A program made the position numbers and the translations under genes. Of a stretch of 64,000 bases of DNA, positions 25,895-36,220 are shown piece by piece (positions within the stretch are counted from its first letter, which is position 1; each line of letters opens with the position of its first letter). The notes beneath the pieces were generated by a model, which was not told where the DNA came from, did no database searches, and saw nothing but the letters and a program-made list of their open reading frames with translations. The stretch is from Roseomonas sp. E05 (lineage in GTDB: Bacteria; Pseudomonadota; Alphaproteobacteria; Acetobacterales; Acetobacteraceae): assembly GCF_030063475.1 (NCBI RefSeq), contig NZ_JASIRT010000005.1:1-64000 (forward strand), written 5' to 3'.

Positions 25895-26874
25895 GCAAGA
25901 AGGAACTCGGCCTCGCTTTGCTGCTGATCGTCATCGGCGGCTTCACGGCGATCCTCAACCCGCTCTTCCTCTCCAGCGTCAACCTGCTGAACATGGCCAA
26001 CCTGATCGGCCTGTTCGGCGTGTTCAGCATCGGCCAGGGGCTGATCATCATCACCGGCGGCATCGATCTCTCGGTGGGTTCGATGTTCGCCCTGCTCGGC
26101 GTGATCCTGGTGGACCTGCTGGTGAACTACGAGCTGCCCTGGCCGCTCGCCGTGCTGATCATCATCGGCGCCGGCACCGGGCTCGGCCTGCTGCACGGGC
26201 TGCTGGTGACGCGGCTGCGGCTGCAGCCCTTCGTCGTCACCCTCTGCGGCCTGCTGATCTACCGCGGCATCGCCCGCTACTACACCGAGGACTCCACCAT
26301 GGGCTTCGGCTATGCCGGGGACCTGGACACCATCACCTGGCTGGCCTCCGGGCGCAGCTTCGGCATCCCCAACCCCTTCCTCTTCCTGGTGGTGGTGGCG
26401 GTCTGCATGGGGGTGGTGCTGCACCGGACGGTCTTCGGCCGCTATCTCTACGCCGTCGGCCGCAACGAGGAGGCGGCGCGGCATTCCGGCATCAACGCCG
26501 ACGCGGTGATCACCGGCGCCTACCTGATGGGCGGCGGGCTGGCCGGCCTCGCCACCGTGCTGCTGGTCTTCTACACCAGCTCGGTCTCGCCCTCCTCCTT
26601 CGGCAATTTCTATGAGCTCTACGCCATTGCGGCGGCGGTGCTGGGCGGCTGCTCCCTGCGTGGCGGCGAGGGCAGCATCCTCGGCATCGTGCTCGGCACG
26701 GTGCTGCTGCAGATCCTGCAGAATCTGGTGAACATCCTGGGCATCCCCTCCTCGCTGAACTTCGCGGTGATGGGCGGGGTGATCCTGCTCGGGGTGATCG
26801 CCGACCAGCAGCTCGGCCGGCGCAAGCAGAAGGCCCAGTTGCAGCGCAGCCAGGCTCTGGCGGCGGCGGAATAG
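25891..26874 (+). CDS. CUT2 sugar ABC transporter permease
   Basis: A 327-residue membrane protein with eight to ten hydrophobic helices, of the RbsC/XylH family. The conserved loop IITGGIDLSVGSM and later GRYLYAVGRNEEAARHSGIN are diagnostic, and the C-terminal ends in VIADQQLGRR. It forms the membrane channel of the sugar importer with the preceding ATPase. The start overlaps the ATPase stop by 4 bp. A 12-bp stem-loop follows the stop. Substrate is the same unknown sugar, probably a pentose or hexose. Confidence 0.93.
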   Translation: MSKKELGLALLLIVIGGFTAILNPLFLSSVNLLNMANLIGLFGVFSIGQGLIIITGGIDLSVGSMFALLGVILVDLLVNYELPWPLAVLIIIGAGTGLGLLHGLLVTRLRLQPFVVTLCGLLIYRGIARYYTEDSTMGFGYAGDLDTITWLASGRSFGIPNPFLFLVVVAVCMGVVLHRTVFGRYLYAVGRNEEAARHSGINADAVITGAYLMGGGLAGLATVLLVFYTSSVSPSSFGNFYELYAIAAAVLGGCSLRGGEGSILGIVLGTVLLQILQNLVNILGIPSSLNFAVMGGVILLGVIADQQLGRRKQKAQLQRSQALAAAE

Positions 26875-26882
26875 CCCGGCCC

Positions 26883-26911
26883 GGCGGGCAGCGGCCATTC
26901 CGCTGCCCGCC
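26883..26911 (+). terminator. 12-bp stem-loop closing the CUT2 operon
   Basis: GGCGGGCAGCGG (26883-26894) pairs perfectly with CCGCTGCCCGCC (26900-26911) over a five-base loop, 9 bp after the permease stop. The stem is strong, but no T-run follows, so ending may depend on Rho or be partial. Confidence 0.6.
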
Positions 26912-27093
26912 CACCGCGAGTCGCCCCTCGGTGCCCGCCCGTGCCGCGCCGGGGCGGCGATTCGGCGGGGCCAAGTGGCGATTTCGCCCCGGGCGCGCGT
27001 GCCAAGTTCGGCCATCGCATCCGCATTCCTTCTGCACCAACGTCTTGTCGTGCTAGGTTGAGGCCATCGCTCAGCAACAGACGACTGAGGCCC

Positions 27094-29763
27094 ATGCCGC
27101 GCGCCCTTGCCGACCGCCGTAATCCGTCTTCGCCCGCTTCCGCCGAGGGTCGCCTGGCTGCCAGCACGCGCCGCTTCGCCTCTCCCGCCCTGCGGGCCGC
27201 CCTGGCCCGGCGCTCAGCCGAGCTGCTGGGCCTCCTGCTGGGCCTCGGCGGGCTCGGCCTGCTGGTCGCCCTGGTCAGCTACAACCCCGCCGACCCCTCG
27301 CTCTCCACCGCCACCGACCAGGCGCCCACCAACCTGGCGGGCCCCGCCGGCGCCATCACCGCCGATCTGCTGCTGCAGAGCTTCGGCTGGGCCGGGCTGC
27401 TGCCTGTCGCGGTGATGCTGGCCTGGGCGTGGCGGCTGGCCACGCACAAGGGCCTCGCCCCCTTCCTGGCGCGGGTCGCCGCGGTGCTGGCGGCCCTGCC
27501 GATGCTGGCCGCTGCCTTCGCCCTGGCCCCCCTGCCGGCCGGCCAGCCTGCCCTGCCCGGCCCAGGCGGCGGCGCCGGCGTGCTGCTGGCCGAGCACATC
27601 AACGGCTTCGCCGGCGCCATTCTCGGTCCCTTCGGCAGCATTGTCGGGCAGGTTGGTGTGCTGGCGCTGGCAGGCTCGCTCTCCTTCGCGGCACTCGGCA
27701 TTCCGCTGCTCGCCTGGCGGCAGGCCGGGCGCGCCGCCGGCCATGCGGCGCGGGGCGGCGCCGGCCTGACCGCGCGGCTGATGCGCCGCAGCCTCGCCAG
27801 CACCGTCGCCCCGCCGCCGCAATACGCCTCCCGCTGGGAGGCGGACGAGGAGGACGAGGAGGCCGGACCGAGCCTGGGCGCCCGGCTCGTCGCCCCCTTC
27901 CGCGCCGTGAGCGGCGCCATGGGCGGCCTGTTCACCCGCGGGAGCGAGGCGCCCTCGCCACAGCTCGCCGCCATGCTGCGCGCTGCCGATGCCGCCGCCG
28001 CCGAGGCGCCGCCCGCGCGCGGCCGCCAGACGCCCGTGGTGCCACCGCCCGGTCGTGCCGTGCCGTCGTCCCGCCGTTCCCTCTCCGCGCCGGCACCGGC
28101 CCCCGAGGCGGCCGAGGAGGACGAGGAGAATTTCGTCCCCGAGATGCCGGCGCCGCGCGTCGTTCCGCCCGCGCCGGCGGCCGCCGCACCGCGCATGATG
28201 GACCGGCTGGTGCCCCGCCGCGCCAAGCCGGCGCCGGAGCCGCAGCCGCATGGCCCCTTCCAGCTGCCGCCGCTCGACCTGCTGGCCCCGCCGCCCGCGC
28301 GCCGCGCCACCGGCCCCTCGGAGGAGCAGCTGCAGGGCAACGCCCGCCAGCTCGAATCCGTGCTGGAGGACTACGGCGTGCGCGGCCGCATCGTCGAGGT
28401 GCGCCCCGGCCCGGTGGTCACGCTCTACGAGCTGGAGCCGGCGCCGGGCACCAAGTCGGCGCGCGTCATCGGCCTGGCGGACGATATCGCCCGCAGCATG
28501 AGCGTGATGGCGGTGCGCATCGCCACCGTGCCGGGCCGCAACGTGATCGGCATCGAGCTGCCGAACGCCAAGCGCGAGATGGTCTATTTCAGCGAGATGC
28601 TGATCGCCGAGGAATGGTCGCGCCAGACCGGCAAGCTGCCGCTGGCGCTCGGCAAGGACATCGGCGGCGCGCCGGTCATCGCCGACCTCGCGCGGATGCC
28701 GCATCTGCTGATCGCCGGCACCACCGGCTCGGGCAAGTCGGTCGGCATCAACACCATGATCCTGTCGCTGCTCTACCGGTTCAGCCCGGACGAGTGCCGC
28801 TTCATCATGATCGACCCGAAGATGCTGGAGCTTTCGGTCTATGACCGCATCCCGCACCTTCTGGCCCCCGTCGTCACCGAGCCGCCGAAGGCGATCGGCG
28901 CGCTGAAATGGACGGTGCGCGAGATGGAGCGGCGCTACCGCGCCATGTCGCAGCTCGGCGTCCGCAACATCGGCGGCTACAACGAGAAGGTGCAGGCCGC
29001 CCAGGCGCGTGGCGAGGTGCTGAGCCGCCGCGTGCAGACCGGCTTCGACCCCGATACCGGCAAGCCGGTCTTCGAGGAGCAGCCGCTGGCGCTCGCCCCG
29101 CTGCCGCTGATCGTCGTCGTCATCGACGAGATGGCGGACCTGATGATCGTCGCCGGCAAGGAGATCGAGGCCGCCGTGCAGCGCCTGGCGCAGATGGCGC
29201 GCGCCGCCGGCATCCACGTCATCATGGCGACGCAGCGGCCCTCGGTGGACGTCATCACCGGCACCATCAAGGCCAACTTCCCGACCCGCATCTCCTTCCA
29301 GGTGACCTCGAAGATCGACAGCCGCACCATCCTCGGCGAGATGGGCGCCGAGCAGCTGCTCGGCCAGGGCGACATGCTGCACATGGCCGGCGGCGGCCGG
29401 GTCAGCCGCGTGCACGGCCCCTTCGTCTCGGATGCCGAGGTGGAGCGCGTCGTCGAATGGCTGCGCGAGCAGGGCGAGCCCGCCTATGTCGAGGAAGTCA
29501 CCGAGAGCGAGGAGGAGGAGGGCGAATCCGGCCTCTCCGGCATCGCCGGCGCCTCGGACGGCGAGAAGGGCCTGTTCGACCAAGCCGTGGCGCTGGTGAC
29601 GCGGGAGGGCAAGGCCTCCACCTCCTTCATCCAGCGCCACCTCTCCATCGGCTACAACCGCGCCGCCAAGCTGATCGAGCAGATGGAGAAGGAAGGCGTC
29701 GTCGGGCCGGCCAACCATGTCGGCAAGCGCGAGGTGCTGGCGCGGCGCAGCGACGAGGACTGA
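27094..29763 (+). CDS. ftsK: FtsK/SpoIIIE-type DNA translocase
   Basis: Pumps DNA at the division septum for chromosome segregation. The 889-residue protein has about four N-terminal membrane helices (residues 40-225), a Pro/Ala-rich linker, and a C-terminal motor. Walker A is GTTGSGKS at about 542-549, Walker B is [12 protein letters not shown], and [23 protein letters not shown]-type sequence follows (here [20 protein letters not shown]). The last 60 residues are the gamma winged-helix domain for KOPS-like DNA sites ([20 protein letters not shown]). The ATG at 27094 has GAGG upstream. A perfect intrinsic terminator follows. It is transcribed alone. Confidence 0.95.
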   Translation: MPRALADRRNPSSPASAEGRLAASTRRFASPALRAALARRSAELLGLLLGLGGLGLLVALVSYNPADPSLSTATDQAPTNLAGPAGAITADLLLQSFGWAGLLPVAVMLAWAWRLATHKGLAPFLARVAAVLAALPMLAAAFALAPLPAGQPALPGPGGGAGVLLAEHINGFAGAILGPFGSIVGQVGVLALAGSLSFAALGIPLLAWRQAGRAAGHAARGGAGLTARLMRRSLASTVAPPPQYASRWEADEEDEEAGPSLGARLVAPFRAVSGAMGGLFTRGSEAPSPQLAAMLRAADAAAAEAPPARGRQTPVVPPPGRAVPSSRRSLSAPAPAPEAAEEDEENFVPEMPAPRVVPPAPAAAAPRMMDRLVPRRAKPAPEPQPHGPFQLPPLDLLAPPPARRATGPSEEQLQGNARQLESVLEDYGVRGRIVEVRPGPVVTLYELEPAPGTKSARVIGLADDIARSMSVMAVRIATVPGRNVIGIELPNAKREMVYFSEMLIAEEWSRQTGKLPLALGKDIGGAPVIADLARMPHLLIAGTTGSGKSVGINTMILSLLYRFSPDECRFIMIDPKMLELSVYDRIPHLLAPVVTEPPKAIGALKWTVREMERRYRAMSQLGVRNIGGYNEKVQAAQARGEVLSRRVQTGFDPDTGKPVFEEQPLALAPLPLIVVVIDEMADLMIVAGKEIEAAVQRLAQMARAAGIHVIMATQRPSVDVITGTIKANFPTRISFQVTSKIDSRTILGEMGAEQLLGQGDMLHMAGGGRVSRVHGPFVSDAEVERVVEWLREQGEPAYVEEVTESEEEEGESGLSGIAGASDGEKGLFDQAVALVTREGKASTSFIQRHLSIGYNRAAKLIEQMEKEGVVGPANHVGKREVLARRSDED

Positions 29764-29786
29764 CGCGCCGCGCGACGCCGCCAGGG

Positions 29787-29817
29787 AAAGGCCGGGACAC
29801 CATGCTCCGGCCTTTTT
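29787..29817. terminator. Intrinsic terminator after ftsK
   Basis: AAAGGCCGG (29787-29795) pairs with CCGGCCTTT (29807-29815), with an 11-base loop and a T-run to 29817. The matching A-run on the left makes it two-way, suited to the convergent genes ftsK and the sensor kinase. Confidence 0.85.
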
Positions 29818-29847
29818 CGCTTTTGCCTCACCCGGCGGCGGAGAGCA

Positions 29848-31065
29848 TCACTTCGGGCCGGAGCCGCCCCCTGGCGGCGGCCGGTGCGGGTCGGGGACGC
29901 TGACCGCCACCACCGTCCCGCGCCCCCATGGCCCTGCCTCGATGACGGCCGTTCCCTTGGCCTGCCGGGCGAGCAGTTCCACCAGCCGCAGCCCGAGCGA
30001 ACCCTCCCGGCGCTGCGCCGGCAGGCCCACTCCGTCATCCTCGATCCGCAGCACCATCCGGCCTTCGCCCTGTGCGGCGAGCCGCACGACGACATGCCCC
30101 TGCCGCCCCTCCGGAAAGGCGTGCTTGAAGGCATTGGTCAATGCCTCGCCGACGATCAGCCCCAGCGGCACGGTGGTGTCCGGCCCCCAGATCGCCTCCT
30201 CGTCCGCGTCGACCTCCACCCGCACCTGGCCGGGCGTCGTGGCATGGCTCTCCTCCACCTCGTGGCAGAGGCGGCGCAGATAGTCGGCGGCCCGGATGCT
30301 GCGCGGGTTCTCACTCTCATAGGTCAGCAGCGCATGCACCGCGCCGATGCGCCGCAGCCGCGCCATGGCCGTCTCCAGCGCCTTGCGGGTCGTCTCGTCG
30401 TGGGACTGGCGCGCCTGGATGGCCAGCAGCCCGATGGCGAGCTGCAGCGCGTTCTTGGTGCGGTGGTTCACCTCGCGCACCAGGAAGTCGCGGAAGCGGA
30501 GATCCTCCTCCCCCTGTGCCAGCGCGTCGCGCAGCACGGCCTCGGTGCGCTGCCGGCGCTCGGTCTCCTCCTTCAGCCGGGCATTGGCCTCACGCAGCCG
30601 CTTCATGCGCGCCTCGGCGCGGCGCTCCGCCAGCTCCTTCGCCTCCCGCAGCCGGCGCTCCTGCTCGATCCGCTCGGTGATATCCAGGAAGGCGAGGAGG
30701 TGCCGCGCCGGCCCCTCCCCTCCGGCAGGCGAGGCGCTGAGGACGGTGCACCAGATCTCGCGCCCTTCCCTGGTGCGGAATGGCAGCGTCTCGGAGAGCC
30801 TGTGCCCCGCCGACAGCGCGCCCCGGAGGCGCTCCACCGCCGCCGCCTCCGCATCCGGGCTGAGCAGGGAGAAAAAGCTCCGGCCGAGGATCTCGCCGGC
30901 CGGATAGCCGCTCATCTCCAGGAAAGCCGCGCTGGCGGCGAGCACCGGCGCCTCGGCCGCCCTGCCCTCGACCATCAGCATCGGCACGACCGCCGCCCCG
31001 GCGGCGCGGGCGAAGATCTCCTCAGGCGCCCCGCCCGCACCGAAACTCTGCTTCCATTCCTCCAT
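29848..31065 (-). CDS. PAS-domain HisKA_2 sensor histidine kinase (soluble)
   Basis: A 405-residue cytoplasmic kinase. Residues about 20-135 are a PAS domain (AAFLEMSGYPAGEILGRSFFSLL, ILDITER-like LAFLDITERIEQ), then a coiled linker (EAKELAERRAEARMKRLREA). The HisKA_2 phospho-acceptor is in LVREVNHRTKNALQL, and the ATPase has GLIVGEALTNAFKHAFPEG and GRMVLRIEDDGVGLP with GSLGLRLVELLARQ. Such kinases in alphaproteobacteria often feed the general stress response. No response regulator is next to it. The start at 31065 has GGAAGG upstream. No membrane segment is visible, so the signal is internal. Confidence 0.88.
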   Translation of the reverse strand: MEEWKQSFGAGGAPEEIFARAAGAAVVPMLMVEGRAAEAPVLAASAAFLEMSGYPAGEILGRSFFSLLSPDAEAAAVERLRGALSAGHRLSETLPFRTREGREIWCTVLSASPAGGEGPARHLLAFLDITERIEQERRLREAKELAERRAEARMKRLREANARLKEETERRQRTEAVLRDALAQGEEDLRFRDFLVREVNHRTKNALQLAIGLLAIQARQSHDETTRKALETAMARLRRIGAVHALLTYESENPRSIRAADYLRRLCHEVEESHATTPGQVRVEVDADEEAIWGPDTTVPLGLIVGEALTNAFKHAFPEGRQGHVVVRLAAQGEGRMVLRIEDDGVGLPAQRREGSLGLRLVELLARQAKGTAVIEAGPWGRGTVVAVSVPDPHRPPPGGGSGPK

Positions 31066-31188
31066 GTGGCGGCACCTTCCGTTCCGACGCCGTGACAATA
31101 TCAGGAAATCAGAGACGTTGTGCAGCCTGCCGGCGCCATGATCGCGCGCAGAATGGCAGAAGATCCAGGGAATGCCGGAGGAAAACCA

Positions 31189-32931
31189 TCATCCGGCCCT
31201 GGCGTCCGCCAACCGGCGCGGCGGCATTGCCGGGAAGGCGGGAATCTCCTCGGGGGTGCTGCACAGGCGCACATGACGCAGCCAAGCGGCAAAGGAGGGG
31301 CTGGCGGTGAGAACGCAGAAGGGGATGGCGCCGGCCAGCGGCAGCAGGAACGGCGCAGCCCAGGCCCAGGCCGTCCCGCCAGCCGCAAGCACCCCTGCCA
31401 GGCCGAGCAGCCCCAGCAGCGTATGCGGCCAGAGCAGCCGCGCCGCATCCCGCCAGCGGATGCCGCGCGCCGCCCGGTTCTGCGGCAGCCAGCCGGAGCT
31501 GCCACCGAACGGCAGGCGCAGCAGGAGCAATGCCTTGTCGGCGAGCGCCACCGGGTCAAGCAGCGTGGTGAACAGGATCTCGGCCAGGACGCCGCGCAGC
31601 ACGGCGGCACGGCCGCCATAGGGCTCGGCCCGGTCCGCGCACAGCAGAAGCTCGGCATAGCCCAGCAGCTTCGGTGCATAAAGCGTTCCCCAGGCCGCCA
31701 GCATCAGGCCCAGCAGCGGTCCGGCGGGCGTCGCCGCGCCGCCGCCGCTGGCGGCGTTCAGCACCGCCGCCGCCAGCAGCAGCAGCCAGAGCGGCGCCGC
31801 CAGGAACAGCAGGATCGCCTGCAGCAACTGCAGCCGCCCCATCCCCGACAGGCCGGGCAGGCGCAGCAGCGCGAGGTACTGCATGTTGCCGGCGCCCCAG
31901 CGGCGGTCGCGCAGCAGGAAGTCCGGAAGGGTGGGCGGGTTGCCCTCCAGACTGCCTTCCTCCGTGGGCAGGCAGCGCACCTTCCAGCCGGCCGCGTACA
32001 GGCGCACCGCCTCGATCTGGTCGTGGCTGAGAATCGGGCTGCCGTCCGGCAGGGCTTCCAGTCGCGCATGGGCGCGGAAGGGCGCGATGCGCAGGATGGC
32101 GTTGTGGCCCCAGTACGGCCCCTGGTCGAGCTGCCACCAGGCCTGGCCGGTCGCCCAGATCCGCATGCCCGCGCGCATGCCGAACTGGAACAGCCGCGGG
32201 AAGGCCGCCTGCGCCGGGCGGCCGGCGATAAGGTGCTGCACGATGGCAAGCTTGGGGTCGGCCTCCATCAACGCGACCAGCCGCAGCACGGCCCCGGCCG
32301 ACATCTCGGAATCCGCGTCGAGGCAGAGGAACAGGGCGTGCTCCCCGGCGTGATGATCCAGGAAGTCCATCACGTTGCCCGCCTTGAAGCCGGTGTTGCG
32401 GCTGCGGCGGCGGTAGCGGACGGAAATCTCCCCTCCCTGGCGTGAGGCGGCGAAGGCGGCGACCGCCGCTTCCTCCTGCGCCGCCAGGTCCGGCTCCCGG
32501 GTATCGGAGAGCAGCCAGAGGGTGAAGCGGTGCCCGGCCCCGGCCGCCTCCAGCCCGTCCAGCAGCGGCACGAGGGGCGGCAGCACCACCGCCATGTCCT
32601 CGTTGCGGATGCACAGGGCCAGGGCGGTGCTGAGCCTGGGCGGCCCGGCCGGCAGCCGGCCCAGTTGCGGCAGCACGGCCAGGGCAGGCTCACCGCCCCG
32701 GAGCCGCAGGACGAAGCCGAGCACCGCATTGCCGGCGCAAAGACAGATCCAGGGCAGCACGCCCAGCCAGGCCAGCAGCACCATGCCTTCCCAGGCCGTC
32801 CAGCCACCCGGCGCCAGAACGCGCCAGAGCAGGGCGCTCAGGCCGGCGCCAGCCAGCAGGCAGAGCAGGAGGAACACCGCACGCCGCAGGCGCGGCCGCT
32901 CGGCGGGGAAGCGGGCATCGGGTATCGTCAC
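31189..32931 (-). CDS. opgH: Glucan biosynthesis glucosyltransferase H-like membrane enzyme
   Basis: Builds periplasmic glucan chains from UDP-glucose in E. coli. This copy has 580 residues, shorter than E. coli OpgH (847), lacking most of its N-terminal extension. Two N-terminal helices (AVFLLLCLLAGAGLSALLWRV) precede a GT2 domain with LCIRNEDMA, ADSEMSAG near the DxD, and RDRRWGAGNMQYL, the RxxRW product-binding motif. About four helices follow. The start is a GTG at 32931 with a weak ribosome site; no better one was found. The usual partner opgG is absent here, and repeat copy 6 lies upstream. Confidence 0.8.
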   Translation of the reverse strand: MTIPDARFPAERPRLRRAVFLLLCLLAGAGLSALLWRVLAPGGWTAWEGMVLLAWLGVLPWICLCAGNAVLGFVLRLRGGEPALAVLPQLGRLPAGPPRLSTALALCIRNEDMAVVLPPLVPLLDGLEAAGAGHRFTLWLLSDTREPDLAAQEEAAVAAFAASRQGGEISVRYRRRSRNTGFKAGNVMDFLDHHAGEHALFLCLDADSEMSAGAVLRLVALMEADPKLAIVQHLIAGRPAQAAFPRLFQFGMRAGMRIWATGQAWWQLDQGPYWGHNAILRIAPFRAHARLEALPDGSPILSHDQIEAVRLYAAGWKVRCLPTEEGSLEGNPPTLPDFLLRDRRWGAGNMQYLALLRLPGLSGMGRLQLLQAILLFLAAPLWLLLLAAAVLNAASGGGAATPAGPLLGLMLAAWGTLYAPKLLGYAELLLCADRAEPYGGRAAVLRGVLAEILFTTLLDPVALADKALLLLRLPFGGSSGWLPQNRAARGIRWRDAARLLWPHTLLGLLGLAGVLAAGGTAWAWAAPFLLPLAGAIPFCVLTASPSFAAWLRHVRLCSTPEEIPAFPAMPPRRLADARAG

Positions 32932-32991
32932 ACAGCCAACCAAAGCCCAGGATGATGGCGAGATTTGGCTTTCCGCCGGGCCGGCAAGAGG

Positions 32992-33118
32992 CTGGGGGAA
33001 TGAATTCCCCCAGACCCCCTTCTTTTTTCTTCGGGTTTCCCCCGCTGGCGGGAGGCGCGGCCTTAAACTGACAAAAAGAAGATGGGGGTCCGGGGGAATT
33101 CCTTCCCCTGGGACTTTT
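32992..33118. repeat. Two-way hairpin repeat, copy 6
   Basis: Left unit CTGGGGGAA (32992-33000) pairs with TTCCCCCAG (33005-33013). Right unit CCGGGGGAA (33090-33098) pairs with TTCCCCTGG (33103-33111), with one G-T pair, then ACTTTT. It lies between the opgH-like gene and the end of the malate/lactate dehydrogenase-type gene, both on the minus strand. The T-run abuts the dehydrogenase stop codon. Confidence 0.82.
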
Positions 33119-34210
33119 CTACAGTTGCGGCGCCTGCACGCCCAGCGAGGCGGCCGACTGCACGATGCCGGCCCAGGTGTCGGGCTGCAGCGGGATGCCC
33201 CTGGCGAGGCGATCGGCACGGTTGCGCGCCTCCGGCTCGCCGGGCAGCAGCACCGGTTCCCCCGGCACGGCGGGGCGGCTGCTCGCCACCCACTCCACAT
33301 AGTCCCGGCCCATGCGCTGGAACTCGGCCTCGGTGCCGAAATGCTTCGGCGAAAGGTAGATGGAGAGGATGCCGTTGGCGATGCGGCTGCGACCCTCCAC
33401 CGGACCGGAGCAGCCGCCGGCCGTGAAGGCGCCGGCCAGCAGTTCGCACATCAGCGCCAGGCCGGAGCCCTTATGGTCGCCGAAGGCGCGGATGGCGCCC
33501 GAGCCGCCACCCGGCAGGCGCGGCCCGACCGGCTCGTAGTCGCCATAGAGCGTGTGCGGATCGCCGGAGAGGCGCCCGTCCGGCTCGATCAGCGCATCGG
33601 GCGGCAGCGGCTTGCCGCCATTGGAGGCGACCAGCACCTTGCCCTCGGCGACGCGGGAGGTGGCGAAATCCAGCACCACGGGCCGGCCGGTGAGCGGCAC
33701 GCCGATGGCGAAGGGCGCGGTGGAGAAGCGCCGCTCCACGCCCCCGAAGGGCGCGACCAGCGAGGAGCCGGCGACGTTCACCAGATGGATGGAGATCAAC
33801 CCCTCCTCCAGCGCCTGCTCGGCATAGTGGCCGATCCGTCCGACATGGCCGGCGTTGCGCAACGCGATGATCGCGGCGCCGTGCTGCCGCGCGCGCTCGA
33901 TGCCGAGCGCGGTGGCCCGCTTCGCCGCACTCTGGCCGAAGCCGAACTGCGCGTCGAGCAGGGCGAAGGCGCCGCCATCGGTGACGATCTGCGGCTGCTT
34001 GCCGGCGAAGACATAGCCGGCCCGCATCCAGTCGATGTAGCGCGGGACGCGCACCACGCCGTGGCTGTCATGGCCGGCGAGGTTGGCCCCGACCAGATGG
34101 CTGGCGATGTCGGTCGCCTCCGCCATGTCGCAGCCGGCGGCGGCGAACATGTCGCGCACCAGGCGCTCCAGCGCCTCGGCGCCGATCAGCATGGGGGATG
34201 GGGTATCCAT
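33119..34210 (-). CDS. Malate/L-lactate/ureidoglycolate-type dehydrogenase (Ldh2 family)
   Basis: A 363-residue NAD(P)-dependent oxidoreductase of the type-2 malate/lactate dehydrogenase fold. Diagnostic runs are NLAGHDSHGVVRVPRYI near residue 44, which includes the catalytic His, ALRNAGHVGRIGHYAE, APFGGVERRFSTAPFAIG-like sequence, and DHKGSGLALMCELLAG near the C-terminal half. The substrate may be a hydroxy acid or sugar acid. It is the last gene of the CUT1 sugar operon, 79 bp after the SDR gene, suggesting oxidation of the imported compound or a product. The ribosome site is weak. Confidence 0.85.
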   Translation of the reverse strand: MDTPSPMLIGAEALERLVRDMFAAAGCDMAEATDIASHLVGANLAGHDSHGVVRVPRYIDWMRAGYVFAGKQPQIVTDGGAFALLDAQFGFGQSAAKRATALGIERARQHGAAIIALRNAGHVGRIGHYAEQALEEGLISIHLVNVAGSSLVAPFGGVERRFSTAPFAIGVPLTGRPVVLDFATSRVAEGKVLVASNGGKPLPPDALIEPDGRLSGDPHTLYGDYEPVGPRLPGGGSGAIRAFGDHKGSGLALMCELLAGAFTAGGCSGPVEGRSRIANGILSIYLSPKHFGTEAEFQRMGRDYVEWVASSRPAVPGEPVLLPGEPEARNRADRLARGIPLQPDTWAGIVQSAASLGVQAPQL

Positions 34211-34289
34211 GGGCGTTTCCGCTTGTGGTTCTTGGGCCGCTCAGCATGGCGCAGCCGGCGGCCCTGGCAACCCATCCCGCCGTGAAAAG

Positions 34290-35048
34290 CTATGGCATCG
34301 CAGCCACCTGCTGCGCCAGGGGGGCCTGGAAGCGGTTCCAGGTGGGGGTGACGACGATCTCGTTGATGCAGACGCGGTCCGGCAGGCCGGTGACGAACAT
34401 CACGGCCTGGGCGATGTCCTCCGGCTGCAGCATCCGCGCCCGTTCCTCGGCCGGCGGCGGTTCCGGCCGGAGGTCCAGGATCGGCGTCGCCACCTCGCCC
34501 GGGCAGATGCAGGTGGAGCGGATGTTGTGGATGCCGTTCTCGGCGTTCAGCGAGGCGGAGAGGGCGACGAAGCCGCTCTTGGCCGCGATGTAGCCGGGGC
34601 CGGAGACGGCGGAGGTGCCCTTCCCCGCCACCGAGGCGATCTGCACGATCAGCCCGCCGCCGCGCGCCTTCATGCCCTTCAGCACCGCCAGGCTGGTGAG
34701 GAAGGGGGCGGTGAGATTGACGTCCACCAGCAGCTCGGCATCCTCCGCCGCGAGCTGGTGCCAGTGGCGGCGCGGCACGTTGCTGCCGGCGTTGTTCACC
34801 AGCAGGTCCAGCCCGCCGAAGGCCTCCTCGGCGGCGCGCGCCGCCTTCTCCACCGCCGCGGCATCGGTCAGGTCGGCCGGCAGGATCAGCGGCTCGGCGC
34901 CGGCGGGCAGCAGCCCCGCGGTCTCCCGCAGTGGCGCCTCCCGCCGGCCGCTGAGCGCGAGCCGCCAGCCCGCCCCCCCCAGCGCCACGGCGACGGCGCG
35001 GCCGATGCCGGAGCCCGCGCCGGTGATCCAGGCGCTGCGCCCGCTCAC
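34290..35048 (-). CDS. SDR-family oxidoreductase
   Basis: A 252-residue short-chain dehydrogenase. [11 protein letters not shown] near the start binds NAD(P); [28 protein letters not shown] and YIAAKSG give the Asn, Ser, Tyr and Lys catalytic set. The start is a GTG overlapping the TGA of the ATPase gene by 4 bp (GTGA), so translation is coupled. It is in an operon with a CUT1 importer and an Ldh2-type dehydrogenase and may oxidise or reduce the imported sugar or polyol. Substrate is unknown. Confidence 0.85.
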   Translation of the reverse strand: MSGRSAWITGAGSGIGRAVAVALGGAGWRLALSGRREAPLRETAGLLPAGAEPLILPADLTDAAAVEKAARAAEEAFGGLDLLVNNAGSNVPRRHWHQLAAEDAELLVDVNLTAPFLTSLAVLKGMKARGGGLIVQIASVAGKGTSAVSGPGYIAAKSGFVALSASLNAENGIHNIRSTCICPGEVATPILDLRPEPPPAEERARMLQPEDIAQAVMFVTGLPDRVCINEIVVTPTWNRFQAPLAQQVAAMP

Positions 35049-36145
35049 AGGACGCGCCCCGTCTGCGGATCGAGGATGTGCATGTAGTTGAGGTCGACCG
35101 CCATCGGCAGCGGCCGGCCCGGCTCGGCCGGGGCGGTCGGGTCAACGCGCGCGCAGATCTCGGCGCCATCCATCCTGAAGTGCACCAGCGTCTCCATGCC
35201 CATGGGCTCCGTTACCTCCGGCGTGGCGGTGAGCGTGGCCACGTTGGGGCGGTCAAGGTTCTTGGCTTCCGTCAGGTGCTCCGGCCTGATGCCGAGCAGC
35301 ACCGGCTTGCCGGCGAAGCCGCTGTAGCGCGCGGTGCGGTCGGCCGGCACGGGCAGCACGATGTCGTTCGGCAGGTGCACGCGGAGCGCGCCGGCGCCGT
35401 TCTCCAGCCGGCCGGGGATGAAGTTCATGCCCGGACTGCCGATGAAGCCGGCGACGAAGCGCGTCTGCGGGTTGTGGTAGAGTTCCTGCGGCGGCCCGAC
35501 CTGCTCGATGATGCCGCCATTCATCACCACCACGCGGTCGGCCAGCGTCATCGCCTCGACCTGGTCATGCGTGACGTAGATGGTGGTGGTGTTGACGGTC
35601 TGGTGCACCTTCTTGATCTCGGTGCGCATCTGCACGCGCAGCTTGGCGTCGAGGTTCGACAGCGGCTCGTCGAACAGGAACACCTTCGGGTCGCGCACGA
35701 TGGCGCGGCCCATGGCGACGCGCTGCCGCTGGCCGCCCGAGAGCGCCTTCGGCTTGCGGTCGAGCAGCGGCGTGATGTCGAGGATGCGCGCGGCATTGTC
35801 GACGCGGCGCTTGATCTCGTCCTTCGGGAACTTCCGCAGCATCAGCCCGAAGGCCATGTTGTCGAACACCGTCATGTGCGGATAGAGCGCGTAGTTCTGG
35901 AACACCATGGCGATGTCCCGGTCGCGCGGCGGCACGTCGTTGATCACCCGGCCGCCGATGGCGATCTCGCCGTCGGAGATCTCCTCCAGCCCCGCGATCA
36001 TCCGCAGCGTGGTGGACTTGCCGCAGCCGGAAGGACCCACCAGCACGACGAACTCATGGTCGGCGATGTCGAGGTCGATGCCCTTCACCGCCTGCACGCC
36101 GCCATCATATGCCTTGACCACCTTGCGGAGTGTCACCTGCGCCAT
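35045..36145 (-). CDS. CUT1 sugar ABC transporter ATPase (UgpC/MalK-like)
   Basis: A 366-residue ATPase. Walker [10 protein letters not shown] is at 37-45, the signature is [16 protein letters not shown], Walker B is [11 protein letters not shown], and the C-terminal third is the OB-type regulatory domain of MalK-like proteins ([20 protein letters not shown]). It powers import of a sugar, glycerol-phosphate or polyol through the two permeases upstream. GGGAGAG precedes the ATG. It overlaps the SDR gene by 4 bp and follows the permease by 75 bp. Confidence 0.93.
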   Translation of the reverse strand: MAQVTLRKVVKAYDGGVQAVKGIDLDIADHEFVVLVGPSGCGKSTTLRMIAGLEEISDGEIAIGGRVINDVPPRDRDIAMVFQNYALYPHMTVFDNMAFGLMLRKFPKDEIKRRVDNAARILDITPLLDRKPKALSGGQRQRVAMGRAIVRDPKVFLFDEPLSNLDAKLRVQMRTEIKKVHQTVNTTTIYVTHDQVEAMTLADRVVVMNGGIIEQVGPPQELYHNPQTRFVAGFIGSPGMNFIPGRLENGAGALRVHLPNDIVLPVPADRTARYSGFAGKPVLLGIRPEHLTEAKNLDRPNVATLTATPEVTEPMGMETLVHFRMDGAEICARVDPTAPAEPGRPLPMAVDLNYMHILDPQTGRVL

Positions 36146-36220
36146 TCTCGAGCTCTCCCAGGTCTCTTTGTCTTCGTGGGGACGCCCGTCCGGCCGCAGG
36201 CGGCCGGACGGGATCCTTCC